Notes under the pieces: generated by a model
The model's input: the letters and a program-made list of their open reading frames with translations, nothing else
Databases searched by the model: none
Told to the model about the DNA's origin: nothing
Position numbers and translations under genes: made by a program
NCBI GenBank assembly: GCA_030077755.1
Contig: JAQJZZ010000014.1
Coordinates: 3,286,001 to 3,350,000, forward strand
Reading direction: 5' to 3'
Source: Filosporella fistucella
Taxonomy: Eukaryota > Ascomycota > Leotiomycetes > Helotiales
Length of the DNA stretch: 64,000 nt
In this document: positions 47,271-59,128 of the stretch, in pieces
Position numbering within the stretch: the stretch's first letter is position 1
Layout: every line of letters starts with the position of its first letter

Positions 47271-48544
47271 TCACTCGATTTCGCCATTCGTCCTTCTTTC
47301 CATGATCCTATCGTCTCCTTTCCCGTTTGAGACTGCCTTTGCGTCTAATGCATCTTCGCCTTCAACTTCAATGATGTCTTCTACAATCCCTCTCCTATAT
47401 TTCCGATCAGCCCATCTCCGCCACGGCTTGTACGTCAACACAGATGCGGCTCCAAATACAACGAAAGCACCACATATTCCTCCTCCAATTATGTCATAAT
47501 GATCACCAACAACATCTACTCCATCCCAAAACGGCCCGCTGGCAAAATTCGCGATGAGAGACAGCAACTGGATGATGCCAATAGTTATGGCAACAAACAC
47601 TGTGATGGCCGACAACACGATGGAGTAGTACAAGATAGCAATTGTGTCTCTTGCCAGTGAGGTCGAAGTGTAGAGAGTCATCATGAGAGCTCCATCAGTG
47701 GTATCAAGTAAACACATCCCAGCTGTTTTTTGATTAGCAAGGCAAGAAATTTAAAGCAACAGTTGAGCGAGCTTTTACCAGTAAATAGGACAGGAAATAT
47801 CAAAATGAGCCATATACTTGTACCCTGAGCTCCATGAACACTTGCAATACCAAGTACCGCAATCTCACTGCTAGTATCAAATCCAAGCCCAAATAGTACT
47901 CCAAGTGGGTACATCTTCCAAGGTCTGTCAATAAACTTGAACACCTTCTTGAAAAGTCGCACCATTATACCTCCTCCTTCCAAATCCAAACCTGCAACTG
48001 CTCCTTCATCTTGATCTCTGCTCACTTCCTCCTTCAACACCTTCTTCATTCTCATCACCAATTTCCCCAATATCCATGCATTGCCTATTCCAAGCAGTAT
48101 CAAGACAGCAGCAGAAACTGCTGTCCCAATGACACCGCCTACGTTCCTGAACCCCTCAAATCGCTTCTCCAATGCACCACTCGTAGCTGCTACCACTATA
48201 CAAGTTACCACCACTATCGTCGAATGTCCCAAGCTGAACCATGTTCCCACAGTTACAGGCTTGGAACCAGTAGCTACGAGCCGGCGAGTCATCAAATCAA
48301 TGGCGGATATATGGTCGGCATCGAGAGCGTGTCGCAGACCGAGAGTATATGATAGCAATGCGGAGGAAGAGAGTGTGGCGTGAGTCCGGAGAATTATAGC
48401 AACTACAACCCAGATAATGAGGTTAATAAGGATGAGGAGTGAAATTATGCCGAGCGCCGGGGCAGACATGAAGCGTAATTGGGGAGGAAGTCGTGAGATG
48501 ACACGAAGGACCCATTCTGGGCGATGGAGAGAAATTCTTGCCAT
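47271..48544 (-). CDS. Nickel/cobalt transporter (NiCoT family, HoxN/NixA/Nic1-like), 405 aa
   Basis: Exons 47779..48544 and 47271..47722 join in phase 1. The family signature RHALDADHISAID, with the His and Asp residues of the metal site, is in the second helix. LGFDTSSEIA (signature 2), GTWFSLGHSTIVV and AGMCLLDTTDGALM are the other conserved blocks, the last spanning the splice junction. About eight membrane helices are visible. Fungal members such as S. pombe Nic1 bring Ni2+ into the cell, mainly for urease. The C-terminal tail is charged and cytosolic. The start is the ATG at 48544; the open frame extends upstream only without an ATG. Confidence 0.9.
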
Positions 48545-49329
48545 CGTTTTGGACAAGGTAAAGAGCAGAGACGCTCTCTACGCCTTTTTTGAGGTGATGT
48601 CGTGATATAAATAAAGAGAGGACATCAAGGTACGAGTACATGTACTTGGTCCTGGACTGTACAGTACACCCCGCTATCTGCCATGATAGCTGTTCATGGC
48701 TGCCGTAGTGGGGTAGTAAAGGTAATAAGGGTAGCAAGGGTGGGGTGAATCGCCTGGATTTCGGTGGTTTACACGCTATAACACAGTGATTAGGCTCTAT
48801 TTCCAGTGAACCTGAACGGCCCCTAAAAGCCTGCCTGGTAACCTACATCCACTCCCAGTCTTTCGATGGGCCTAAACGCTTCTGCTTTTTGCGAATTCTG
48901 CTCGAGGGAATGGTATCCAACAAACTTGATATCGCGACAAGAGTTTCTCTGTACTCAAATTTTGTCAAACCATTCAGACCAACGAACCAAGGACACTCTG
49001 CCTGTATTGCTAAGAAACACGACATGTCGGCCAAGGCTCTAAAAGCAAATTTCTCGTTGATCTAATGGAGGTCTCTCAAATATGCTCAAAGCTCTTATCT
49101 CTGATAAGAAGTCTTCGTAATCAGCATTGATAACACATTAAGAACATGACCTTCACCAGTTCACCAAAAGTTGGCAATGGGGTAATGTAAAACATACCCG
49201 ACTCACACTGCGACCCGGAAGTCTCAGTACAGCGGACAAATGGAGTAAAACATGGCCCAAGGGAAGCATAGGATTCTTCGTTCTTACCAAGTCAAGCGTC
49301 ATTGCAACTAGAGGCCAACTTTCGCGCTC
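48545..49329. other. Intergenic stretch, one unexplained short frame
   Basis: A minus-strand frame at 48843-49060 (INEKFAFRALADMSCFLAIQ...) reads like protein and could be a relic exon, preceded by an ATTAG acceptor. It has no partner exon and no recognised family. Confidence 0.35.
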
Positions 49330-50404
49330 TCAGGTAGTTGGTATTGTCTTGAAGCGTGTTGTCTCCCTACCAATGCAGAGTCGTATCTTTCTCTCCCACC
49401 TTCCTTCGAAATCCTTACCCTGTCTGCAAGCAACATATACTGATTTCTCCATTGCGTCAACTTTTAGATCTACAATGTCGACCCATTTTTCCTGTGGAAC
49501 ATAGACCTCATCTTTCAGTCCCGCTTCCTCAATCTCGGTCACCCACTGCATTATCTTTCCCAGCAAGACTGAATCCCGAATTTCCTCTTCTCTCGGCCGT
49601 CGCATAAAGAGATCTCGTACCTCTATCTTCACTTGGGGATGTGGATATACAGCAACATCGTTATTCCCGTGGTACGCTTCGATGCAGGCAAATAATAGGC
49701 AAGTGAGCAACCAGGTACCGACGTTGATCCTGTTTTGATTGGTGCCCATGCGAAACCATGGATTGAAATCACGTACTGGCCAAAGTCAGTCTGATATTTT
49801 GGCATTGGACGAAACATTTCTGCAGGAGCAGTATTCAGGAGGATATAATCTACTCACCTCTCGATAAGCAAGTTCCCTACTCTCTTTCTGTAGACTGAAT
49901 TGTGTTCCATTCCACTCCCTATAATTCAACGCTCCAATTGCAATCACTGCATGCCTGATACAAGGCTCCATCTCACTAGATTGCAAGATCAAGTGACTCC
50001 AGAGATCAATTTGTCGAAAGCCAGTCAATTGCGCAGCAGTTCTCGCACAGAAGCTTTGAAAGGATCTATATTCTTCATCATTTCGAAATAATTATTTCAT
50101 AGGGGATTTTTAAAGTGATTCTGGGTTGGGGGGAGAGCTCTTGGCCGTCATAGAGCTGGCGGGGGAGGTATTTGGGGAGGAGGATAGCCGCCGCATTTCC
50201 CTTTGCCTCCCAAGCTACGTAAAGTTGACATTCGGGTTTCCTCTCGTCACACTTCACTTTTCGCCCTATCGCGAGGAAGTCAGTGCAATCAGTCAAAATA
50301 TAGCAGAGGAAAACTTACTTGCAAGTCAGCAGCCAGTTCTCACCTCTCGGTCCATTACTTTTTCTCGTTCTCTTAACCTGCACAACGAGCTTTGGGTTCA
50401 CCAT
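49330..50404 (-). pseudogene. Decayed, internally deleted Zn2Cys6 transcription factor gene
   Basis: Pieces of a Zn2Cys6 regulator are in order but broken. The cluster region gives RKVKCDERKPEC, but the flanking cysteines are lost through frame changes: near 50335 (first CxxC) and near 50190-50215 (last cysteines, where one frame ends in KGN and another resumes CGGYPPP). The middle domain start is clear (GFRQIDLWSHLILQSSEMEP, then CIRHAVIAIGALNYREWN), as is TWLLTCLLFACIEAYHGNNDVAV. That jumps straight to the family's C-terminal end (DSVLLGKIMQWVTEIEEAGL, CRQGKD), skipping roughly 200 or more residues present in normal relatives. The combination of shifts, lost cysteines and a deletion argues against a functional regulator. 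Confidence 0.65.
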
Positions 50405-51686
50405 CGTTCTTTCATCAGACTATATACACTGAATTGAAGAATGGTGGATGAATATTTGGAATAAGGAGTAGGTACATATCAGCAGAAAGTCAACAATATA
50501 ACAGGAGATGAAGATAGACGGCGGGCAGTCAACGCTTCAAGCTATATGATGATGATCTTCATCAACCTTGCGGCGCACATTATGGTATTTGACATAAGGG
50601 ATAGGGGTATGATTGTGCAGCTCCTGTGAGATTTAATTCTGAGCCAATCGTTCTAGATGCTAGGATGATCGGAGGCTACCTGTAAGCTTGATACCTCGCT
50701 TGCCTTGTCTCCCAAAAGAGATATTCATGTCATTGATGATGAAGACAAGGCACATTTCGAAATCTGATTTGGGAAAGTGAGTTACATCCTTGGGTATAGC
50801 AGATCTGCCTTGTTGCTTGCTAGGGAATTTGGTGCCGAGGTCCTATTCAACCCCCTTCTAGTACACACATCACATGACATGTGTTAGAGTACCTAAATTA
50901 GATGACCATTAGTAGCAACGACAGATTGGGGGAAGAAAATTAAATGAACTGAGTAGTAGAATATATACCATAGTGATACGCCAAAATTCATTGCATAAAT
51001 GTAGAATGTGGGCTGGGAAGTGAGTAGAACGAGAAACGTAAAGTGGAGGAAAATATGAGTGAAAACTTATTTCTATGATTTGTGGTAATAACACAAATAT
51101 AGCCCATACCAACTCCAAGAACCTTCGTAGGGAACACCCCTTTCGATTCGAGGGATTGTAAGGATTGTATCACATGACCCCGCTCTCCGTCCCGTTCATT
51201 TCCATTTTCATCCCAACTATTTCAGCCTCACATCAATCCCGTCGTCTTCTAGAAGCCATCCCAAGAACAACTTTTTGTGCCAGCCTCCACAAATAGGGCC
51301 AAGATGATCGCATCGCATAAATCTAATTTTCGTCCCTGCCCATGCCGTTTACACATGATTGGACACAACAATTCCCCTAAAGAGCACTCGGTGAAAGGCT
51401 CGGCATGCGATTACAATGCATATACCGAAACAAATGCGCATTCCACTAAAGGTGTACAGAAATACGCCTTACGCCTCATAGTGGCGGTCTCGTAGTGTGG
51501 GTCAATTTGGTGAGGGCGTTGCATTCAAATTTGAAGTTCGATGAGGTGATGGAGTGAAAAGACAAGAAGGTTTTGAGATGATTTTACAATTCTTTTGATT
51601 CATTATTCTTATCTAAAATTGAGGATATAATTGCTGTGAATAATCGAACCCGCCGAGGGCATCTAGCCCGTTTGTTGGATATGGAT
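50405..51686. other. Intergenic stretch of 1.3 kb
   Basis: No coding frame or repeat is convincing. It separates the regulator pseudogene from the 3' end of the intact Zn2Cys6 gene. Confidence 0.5.
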
Positions 51687-54221
51687 CTATTGCATGTCAG
51701 TAATATTCGATGGTTGCGATAAATTGTAGATCTCACCCCAGAAAATAGAATCGAATAGATCCATCGGTGACATATTCAAAGTCTGTTCTACAGCTTGTGT
51801 ATCTATGCCTACAGGCGTCATCATTTGTTGCGTGTAGTCCATCCTGATAGATATTAGCAATGCCTTCAAGAGTAAAGCAAGGTATACTCACGGCGGTACC
51901 ATGCCATTCTGCATACTGGCCATCGCCATCGCCGCATTTTGCTGCTCGAACGTTGTTTGATCCTCCACGATTCCTGTCTCGGGTCCATTCACTGGTCTCC
52001 CTTCAACTACCCAGCCATGATCATAAATATTTTTCAGCGCCACCAAGGCTCTCGATAACGGTCCACTTAATTCAATGTCTCTGTCTGATTTTGGCACATT
52101 TGGCGACGTTTGTTCTTTCGCTGCTGTCGCCGACAACGCTGAAATTAGATTACCTTGCAGTGTACGCACTTCAGGATCTGTCTTGGTCTCCCCCAGGATA
52201 CCTAGTAGGACGGCGGATGAGAGACCATGGTAGGTGAATGCCCAGGAGCGAGTAGGGATTACACTCAGGGAGTGCATCTTGAGATACATGCGTACCGTTT
52301 CTGTGAGGTTTGCTTTGCATTTCTCGGCGAGGATCCGTTTCTGGCTGAGGTTTATCCCAGGTGTTTCGCCGCGGCGGAGAGCGGGCCGACAGAGTACTGA
52401 GACCACAAATGAGGTGTGCAGGATAACGGCGTAATGCTGCAGGACGTCTTGCACTGTCTTGCATAATTCTTTCGAGCGGAGTTCTGGGCGTACACGTTGC
52501 CGTATACTTTCGACCTCTATGGAGTCGGCGATAATTTTGTCATAGTCCGGCTGAGAGTTGGAGTCATTGTTGACTGAAAGGAGAATACGTTGACAAAGAT
52601 GGTACATTGCTTCGGTATAGGAGAAGCCTTCGGTCATCGCTGTAGGCCCCAGTGGAAGTTGACAGCGGGTCATAATCGCTATTGGTGATCTGTCGAATGA
52701 CAATGACAGAAGACTATCTTGCCATACAATGGTCCACCTATGTAAACTTAGCGAGACCAGTAGACAATGACTTAAGCCTTACCATAGCTTTCGGCGAGGC
52801 ATGTCGCTTGCTGGCGGCGTTGGAGCTCGAGCATATTCATTTGGACCTCGATGTAATCCAAGAGCTTGGGCAAGTCTGCAAGTGAGACCGATCAATGCCC
52901 AGGATGCTTCTGCTTTCATATCATTCGCAAGAACGAAACCCAAAATCAAAAGCGCCTGAAGTGATTCTAGCGACGGCCTGATCAAGAAATTTGCCAACCT
53001 CAAACAGTGGAAGGATGTTTGAACTGTCGTAATGTTAGATAAGACTTCAGAATCAAGTGATCTGCACACCAAACGCTTGTGATGTTGCCACTCGTTTATG
53101 ATATGACAATTCAGTGTAATTTGTTGACACTGCCAGTACGGCGAAGAGCATTCCCAGCCATGCTGAAGAAACTCCTTTGCCTCCATTCGCAGGGTGCTTG
53201 GTACTTGCGCTTCGATCTTCCAGATAGATACAAAGCTTTGTTTCAAAGTCCTCAATGTCGATAAGTAGACCCCAGAATGGCTGGACTATCTGCTTGTATA
53301 TTTGAAGCGACCTATCTTGTGAGCTTTGCAAACATGGAGAAGAGACAACACTCACTTCAATACTTCTCTGTCGGAAGGTAGCGCAGCAGCGATGTCCAGA
53401 CGGATCCTGTCCATATGTTCCTTGGACATGAATGGATAGGGCGCCGACGAGATTTGGAGTCCCAATATCGGCATTATGTCTTTGCGTATAACATCTTGTT
53501 CACCGTCTGCTGTAGGCTCCCCCACTCTAGTCTCCTCACTTAAGAAAGCTGCGATACTATTCTGTCCCAAGTACCTGGACTCGTTGGGGTCGTCTTCGTC
53601 TGCGATATCTTAGCTCGGACGATTACGGGCTGTAGTATGTGCGGGGAAGAGATCACAGTATGAATACTACTATGGACGAATGAAGTAGTTGAGGAATGAC
53701 TTGAGGCGCAATGCACATGCAAAGATATGCCGTTGAGATGAATCCCGAGCCTGCGCCGGGATTTCACTTATAAAAAGGAGGACGTCTCACGGGAATTTAA
53801 AGCTTACCAGTAGTTCTTGGCCATCTATCCTCCTCTTTCTTCAGCGAGTTTTCACTCTCAGGCGAGCGACCTCTTTTCACACCAGCGACAGATCCCGAAG
53901 ATGCCTTTGCTGCATGTTGCTTCGGATTGTATGAGCAAAGGTTCGCATGGTCTCTTTTTACACAATTTTCACATGGCTGTTTATTATCACATTTGACCTT
54001 TCGTTGTCTACAGGGCCAACATGCCGTGCCTGAAGCTGTTTAGTAATTTGGTTATGAAGAAGTGGTGGTACAAGACGATATCTCTAGTCCGAATCGAGGG
54101 GCAAAATGGGATAGATGAAAAGCTCTGGCGTACCGTAGCGAACCTTCCTGTGGCTGTGGATGATGCGGTTTGCTTCCTCTGGTGTCAACGATTCACTTGG
54201 ATCCTGTGGCCCTTCGGCCAT
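51687..54221 (-). CDS. Zn2Cys6 fungal-specific transcription factor, 681 aa
   Basis: Seven minus-strand exons keep phase: 54134..54221, 53808..54035, 53356..53599, 53070..53311, 52783..53023, 51892..52737 and 51687..51843. The zinc cluster CWPCRQRKVKCDNKQPCENCVKRDHANLC is at residues 35-63, split from the start by the first intron. The Fungal_trans domain is clear in the middle: RLANFLIRPSLESLQALLIL, MKAEASWALIGLTCRLAQALGLHR and LWWTIVWQDSLLSLSFDR. The intron at 53024-53069 removes what otherwise looks like a frameshift. The region after the DNA-binding domain is acidic and linker-like. The target genes are unknown; the nearest neighbours are a pseudogene and a metacaspase. An upstream in-frame ATG at 54368 would add 49 residues; the start chosen gives the usual short leader before the cluster. 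Confidence 0.85.
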
Positions 54222-56011
54222 AGTATGTTGCTTGTGTGTGAGCTCTAGATGCTCACAAGAAGTATGTGGAGGGGTCAACACCCCGGATGATCTATCGGCG
54301 AAGAATCGGTGTTGACAAAGTTGTTCGGAAACTTCGTTCTCTAGCGACACGACCTTGAGGATGGGCATTGCACCAGCTTATTAATGGCAACTAGTGGCTC
54401 AGCACGTGATGGAGATAGAGGCGCAGAATAAGTGGGTAGTTGAAGGGAGGCTAAAGGAAAGTATGGCCTCATGGAAGATTTTGGGATATATGTAGGTTGG
54501 TATGTGTAGATGTCCGGCAATTATAACCTCAAAGGAAAGAAAGATACGGGGAGTCAGGTAGTAGTACAGCACGGGGGGCAAGAAACATCGACCAAACGAA
54601 CGAACGAACTATGATGGGGAGCCAGGGCTGTCTGATTATATACCCGCCACCGATCTGACCGGTTGTCTGGTCTGTCATTGGTTGTAGCTCGAGACGCAGC
54701 CATGTCGAGTAATTGAGGGGTATTCGTGTCGTTGGTGTGGTCATCTTGGCTGCGATGTCCCCCCAGCGGCCTGCTGTCCGCCTTGTAACTTGACCGTAAC
54801 CTTTACTACCTTACCTTACCTTACCTTACCTTTCTCGATGCACTGCCTGAGCTGACCTTGTCTGGGCTGGGTTTTCTCGCTTTTACCTCAAGGAAGCCTG
54901 CTCGGCCTGCCGTCAAAAAGACTTGGATGCAGCTATCCGGATGCAGGCCAATACCTGGTCAAAAGCGTCTGGGAACTATAATTTCCGGCGCTTCCTGCAC
55001 CAGCGTCGTGACTGATCCCCGTCCGGTGATCCCTTGAGAAAATGCCTGGGGCTGTTCAATTGTTGGAGATGCGGGGAAAATTTGATGAAAATTCCGTTTA
55101 TTTTGAGATGCATATCCTTCTTTCCTTGCCCCCTTATATGCCATTGTCAATGGGAACTGGAAGCTTTCGGTTCTCGAAACGAGAAAGGTCACTGGCATTC
55201 TCTGAATCCAGCTTCCATCAGCCTTCCGACTGTCAATTACCTGTCACACTTGTACCTACTTTGAACCGTGGATCGATGAATGCAGGATCCAGGAAAATGG
55301 CAAGTATATTGATAGTCATCAGTTTTCTTCAACTTACTGCTTGGTGCATCCAGTTGCAGGCAGCGAAGCATGTGACCATCTTCTTACTCCCGTCTCGAAA
55401 TACCTTATATAGGTATGATTGCTAGTGCTAGAGTGTATGTATTTTTTGTCAAAAAAACAAAAATTAGAACTGGGAGACTCTTTGCCGATTTGTACTTTTT
55501 ACATGTTTGCTTTGCGTATTCCATTTCAGAGGGCCATACCTACTACCATCATGATTGTCAGGTGACCTGGTTTTCCGATAAAGCCTGAAGGATGCCATTG
55601 TCAACAAATTCTTTGACCGTATTTTCATAAGCAGATCCATTTTCATAAATCTTTCCAGCCTTGTTGATCTATAAATGGACTTGAAACAAGGCTCTGCAAC
55701 ATATCAAGCGCATTTCTACATCACATGACTCGCCTTGGCATGTCATTGCCCTCCTGCTATTGGCGTTACCTAGCGAGCATATCTGGAACCTTGTCTCAAT
55801 AGAGATTGATAACTTCGACTCTTGACTTCACCGCCAGAACGTTGTCGATTTTGATTGTTACTTCACTTCTTGATCACTGAACTCAATATTGATAATCGCC
55901 ACGGCAAGTTGAAGGACCAACCCAAGTTACACAACTTTTAGTATTCAATCCTCTTACATAGACACAATAAAAAAGCTCGACACACCCACCTATCTTTTGA
56001 AAGCGTTTATA
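54222..56011. other. Divergent intergenic region with a CTTAC microsatellite
   Basis: 1.8 kb between the Zn2Cys6 gene (-) and the metacaspase (+). CTTAC repeats lie at 54809-54831. A short hydrophobic open frame near 55297 is not convincing. Confidence 0.5.
54809..54831. repeat. CTTAC pentamer microsatellite
   Basis: Four to five tandem CTTAC units, with partial copies on either side. Confidence 0.8.
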
Positions 56012-57312
56012 ATGCCTCGAAGGAAAGCTCTTCTGATAGGAATTAATTACTATGGAACTGAACACGAGTTGAGTGGCTGCATCAACGATGCTATGAATGC
56101 GCGAGAGTTCCTCATTGAGCGTGGATTCCCCGAAAAACCTCATGACATGGTCCTTATGACTGATGCTCCTGAAAACCGCGGCACGCCTTTCGAGCCAACG
56201 ACAGCAAACATGATGGCGGTAAGTTTATCCCGAGAGGTGGTCTTTTAGCCTTCATTTATGTTACTCAGGCTTTTCAATGGCTCGTTACCGGAAACAATCC
56301 TGGTGACTCTCTTTGGCTGTCCTATTCTGGTCATGGAAGTAAGTATCTTTTACAAAATGCTTAACTTTGAATCTTGAAATGCTTACTTCTCTCAAGGCCA
56401 GGTCAAGGATCCGGATGGAGATCGTGAGTCAGGGTGTGTTAATATGCAATCTTCTCAAGGTATATATACTGAAACATTGTAGCTTTGACGACACAATATG
56501 CCCTGTTGACTTCGAGACTGGTGGGCAGATAGATAGCGATACCGTATGCATGAATTTTATCAACCAATACACAAGCTAACAAGCGCAGTTGCACAAAGCT
56601 CTTGTGTCTCCGATGATTCCCAATGCTCGACTCACAATTCTGTTCGACTGTTGCCATAGTGGATCAGCCGTGGAGTTGCCCTACGTGTACCGACCAGACT
56701 CAGCTGGTGAGGTTAATCTCATTGACAATGTGAAGCAAGGAATTTCACTTGCAACTGCTGCTTATAATCTTGTGCAGGGAGGATTCTCTGCTGCTAAGAT
56801 TCAAGATGCAAAAGCTCTGATCGGCGGTGCAAGGAGCTTCTTTGCAAGTCTGCATCATCGCCCTGCTGGTGAGCTGAATGAGGATGGTCTGGGTGAAGAA
56901 AAATTCATAGAAGACTGGAAGGGAGAAGGGAAGGACGTGTGGATGTTCAGTGGCTGTGCTGATGATCAGACATCAGCTGACACTAGTATCGCTGGAGCAG
57001 CGACAGGTATGTCAACTCAGAAGTGTTTGGTAGCAAGGCTGACAATAGCAGGTGCAATGTCCTATGGATTCATAAAAACAATGAAAGAGAGCCCAGATCA
57101 GAGTTATATTCAAGTGCGTATTACCACCCATTCTCTCTTTGATTGCCATTCACAGTCATCTAGGTATTGCAAAGTACGCGCCAAGTCTTGAAGGATCAGT
57201 ACAAGCAGATTCCGCAGCTGTCTGTTGGAGGGTTGTATGATTTAGATCAACGAGTCACAGTGAGTCGCTTCTCAGAATGCGTGAGCATAAGCTTATAGAA
57301 AAATAGTTCTAG
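56012..57312 (+). CDS. Type I metacaspase lacking the usual prodomain, about 318 aa
   Basis: Eight exons: 56012..56218, 56269..56338, 56397..56433, 56483..56543, 56589..57006, 57052..57113, 57164..57259 and 57307..57312. The p20 core is complete: RRKALLIGINYYGTEHELSGCINDA, the catalytic His in SYSGHGSQVKDPDGDRESG (H91) and Cys in LFDCCHSGSAVELPY (C147), plus DDTICPVDFETGGQIDSDT. The p10 part ends VLQSTRQVLKDQY...SVGGLYDL. Metacaspases are Ca2+-dependent Arg/Lys-specific proteases with roles in stress and proteostasis. The N-terminal Pro/Gln-rich prodomain found in most fungal type I members is absent; translation starts two codons before the core. If the final intron is not removed, the frame ends at 57298 with 329 aa. 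Confidence 0.8.
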
Positions 57313-57847
57313 ATTGTCTTTTGAGAGCCCTCGATTTGCGTCGACCTTGATCGATTCCGTGTGGGGCCGATCAATGTGTGCTGCATTGACACATCCAGTA
57401 CCAAATGTTAATAATATGTCAAAGAAAATCAGGTTGAATTACTGCTGGACCCATATGTGACGGCACGCAATATTGATAGAAATAACTGATTTTGTAGTGT
57501 CTTCTGGAAAGGAGTCTATGAATGTCGCCGCAAGTTACCCGTATCACGCACCGGATGATCAAAATGTACAATGATTCAGACGTTCCTAAGTTCAGTATCA
57601 GAGTAAGTAGCAGCCCAATCAATTTCGTCCATTCATTCCGGCAGTCACGATCCAATGATTCAATTGCAGATGAATCGCTCACCTTTATCAACCTTCAGGT
57701 ATTTCGTATCTATAAAAACAACCAGCTCTACTGCTCGGCGGCACATTTCTTTCTCATCAACAGCTACATTCAACACACTCGCATATCACTTTGCCTGCTT
57801 GGCTACCACCTTTTTCTCTTCCACACATCCTTTAGCTTGCATGCAAG
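57313..57847. other. Intergenic stretch, promoter of the next gene
   Basis: No gene seen. The last 130 bp are pyrimidine-rich (CT leader). Confidence 0.5.
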
Positions 57848-59128
57848 ATGTTTTCTTCTTCTTCTTCCCGCAATAGAAATAAGTCTTCTTCGCCCGGAAC
57901 ATCTCCATCCTGCGACGAGGACAAGAGAAAAATGGCGAAACTTGCCCCATCTCCGCTCTCCAAGATGACCCTTCCAAGTTCATCCGGAACGGAGTCTGAT
58001 CCTAACAAATGGTATGATGATATGAAAAGGATGTCTTTGAAAGATGAAAAGGAAAGGAAGGACAAGAGCTCATCTTTGAAGAGAGAGAAAAATACTCTCA
58101 ATCCTATTTCTGCTCGGAAATTATCCAATATGGATATAACGAGCAAATCTAGCTCCATGAAGGAAATGTCAAAAATGGATATCACGACAAAGCCGAGTTC
58201 TTCGCGTGTGCTTTCCAAAGTGGATATTACCAGCAATCCAAGCTCACTCCGCGACGTTTCCAGACCTCACTCATCTTCTCGCCCAAGACTTTCAGCAAAA
58301 GCTTGTGAGACAACAGAACTCTCTCCTGAGAAACCAAGTTATCAACCATCATATATTCCACCGAACAAAGCCCCATCTAAGGCAAAGCCTAGTCAAATGC
58401 CCAGCCAAAGGCACGAATCAACCAAGAAGCCAGCTAATGGAAAATCCAATTTTGCGAGGACGGTGATCCCCTCAATCGCTCCATCAACTCTAACAACGCT
58501 GAAGAGTATGATTCCAGAACAAGAAAAGGATATGGCAACCAAGCAATTGCACTACTCACAGCTGCCACCAGAAGATCAAGTCAAACAAGAGAACTGGGCC
58601 CAGAAGATGATCCAGAAGGCAGGCTCATGTCCGATGGGCTTCACCTGGCGAAGAATCGACGACGGATACATCTGTGACGGAGGTAACCATGTGATCTCTG
58701 ATGAACTTCTGGCCGAAGGAAAAGGTGGTGTGTATGTGTTCCCACAACCCATTAAAAAACGAATTGGACCATACTACATGTCCGATAAAGACTTCCCAAA
58801 GGTATTCATTCATATAAAGCCAGAGACTTTGCGTCCAAGTGACCTTGCTGGGCCTACCTTTGTTGCCATGGGAGGAGATGCAGGAGAAACCCCCCATGAG
58901 TTGTCATCCCTGGAAATGGCGCAAAAGTTGTTTGATAGGGATGCAATCCTTGGATTGGAGTCAAGCTCTATCTTCAAGATTAGGAATGGACTTCTGTATT
59001 TAAACGGCAAACACGTCACACTCAAGCAGGTGCGAAAATTCTATACTGAGCTGACCCATCGCCCGTACCCAGAGAATGAAAACCAGGTTCCACAAAGTTT
59101 TGGTGGGTCATCTGTCTATTCATCTTGA
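57848..59128 (+). CDS. Unknown protein with 15-residue repeats and a conserved-looking C-terminal domain, 426 aa
   Basis: A single exon. The N-terminal half is Ser/Lys/Pro-rich and probably disordered. At about residues 92-138 there are three imperfect 15-residue repeats of the type SKMDITTKPSSSRVL. From about residue 245 the composition changes to an ordered domain with two cysteines (GSCPMGFTWRRIDDGYICDGG), a GGVYVFPQP stretch and aromatic-rich segments up to NGKHVTLKQVRKFYTELTHRPYP. I do not recognise the domain. No signal peptide or membrane span, so it is likely nuclear or cytosolic. An out-of-frame ATG lies 7 bp upstream. Confidence 0.75.
   Translation: MFSSSSSRNRNKSSSPGTSPSCDEDKRKMAKLAPSPLSKMTLPSSSGTESDPNKWYDDMKRMSLKDEKERKDKSSSLKREKNTLNPISARKLSNMDITSKSSSMKEMSKMDITTKPSSSRVLSKVDITSNPSSLRDVSRPHSSSRPRLSAKACETTELSPEKPSYQPSYIPPNKAPSKAKPSQMPSQRHESTKKPANGKSNFARTVIPSIAPSTLTTLKSMIPEQEKDMATKQLHYSQLPPEDQVKQENWAQKMIQKAGSCPMGFTWRRIDDGYICDGGNHVISDELLAEGKGGVYVFPQPIKKRIGPYYMSDKDFPKVFIHIKPETLRPSDLAGPTFVAMGGDAGETPHELSSLEMAQKLFDRDAILGLESSSIFKIRNGLLYLNGKHVTLKQVRKFYTELTHRPYPENENQVPQSFGGSSVYSS

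Noticed and set aside
53024..53069. Apparent single-base frameshift in the Zn2Cys6 gene at 51687-54221
   Set aside because: A 46-bp GT-AG intron with a TCTAAC branch point restores phase and the expected SQAF-VQTSFHCLRLAN sequence, so the gene is intact.
55297..55425. Short hydrophobic frame starting MASILIVISF
   Set aside because: Only about 42 codons, no cysteine pattern or promoter signal, and one of many such frames expected by chance.
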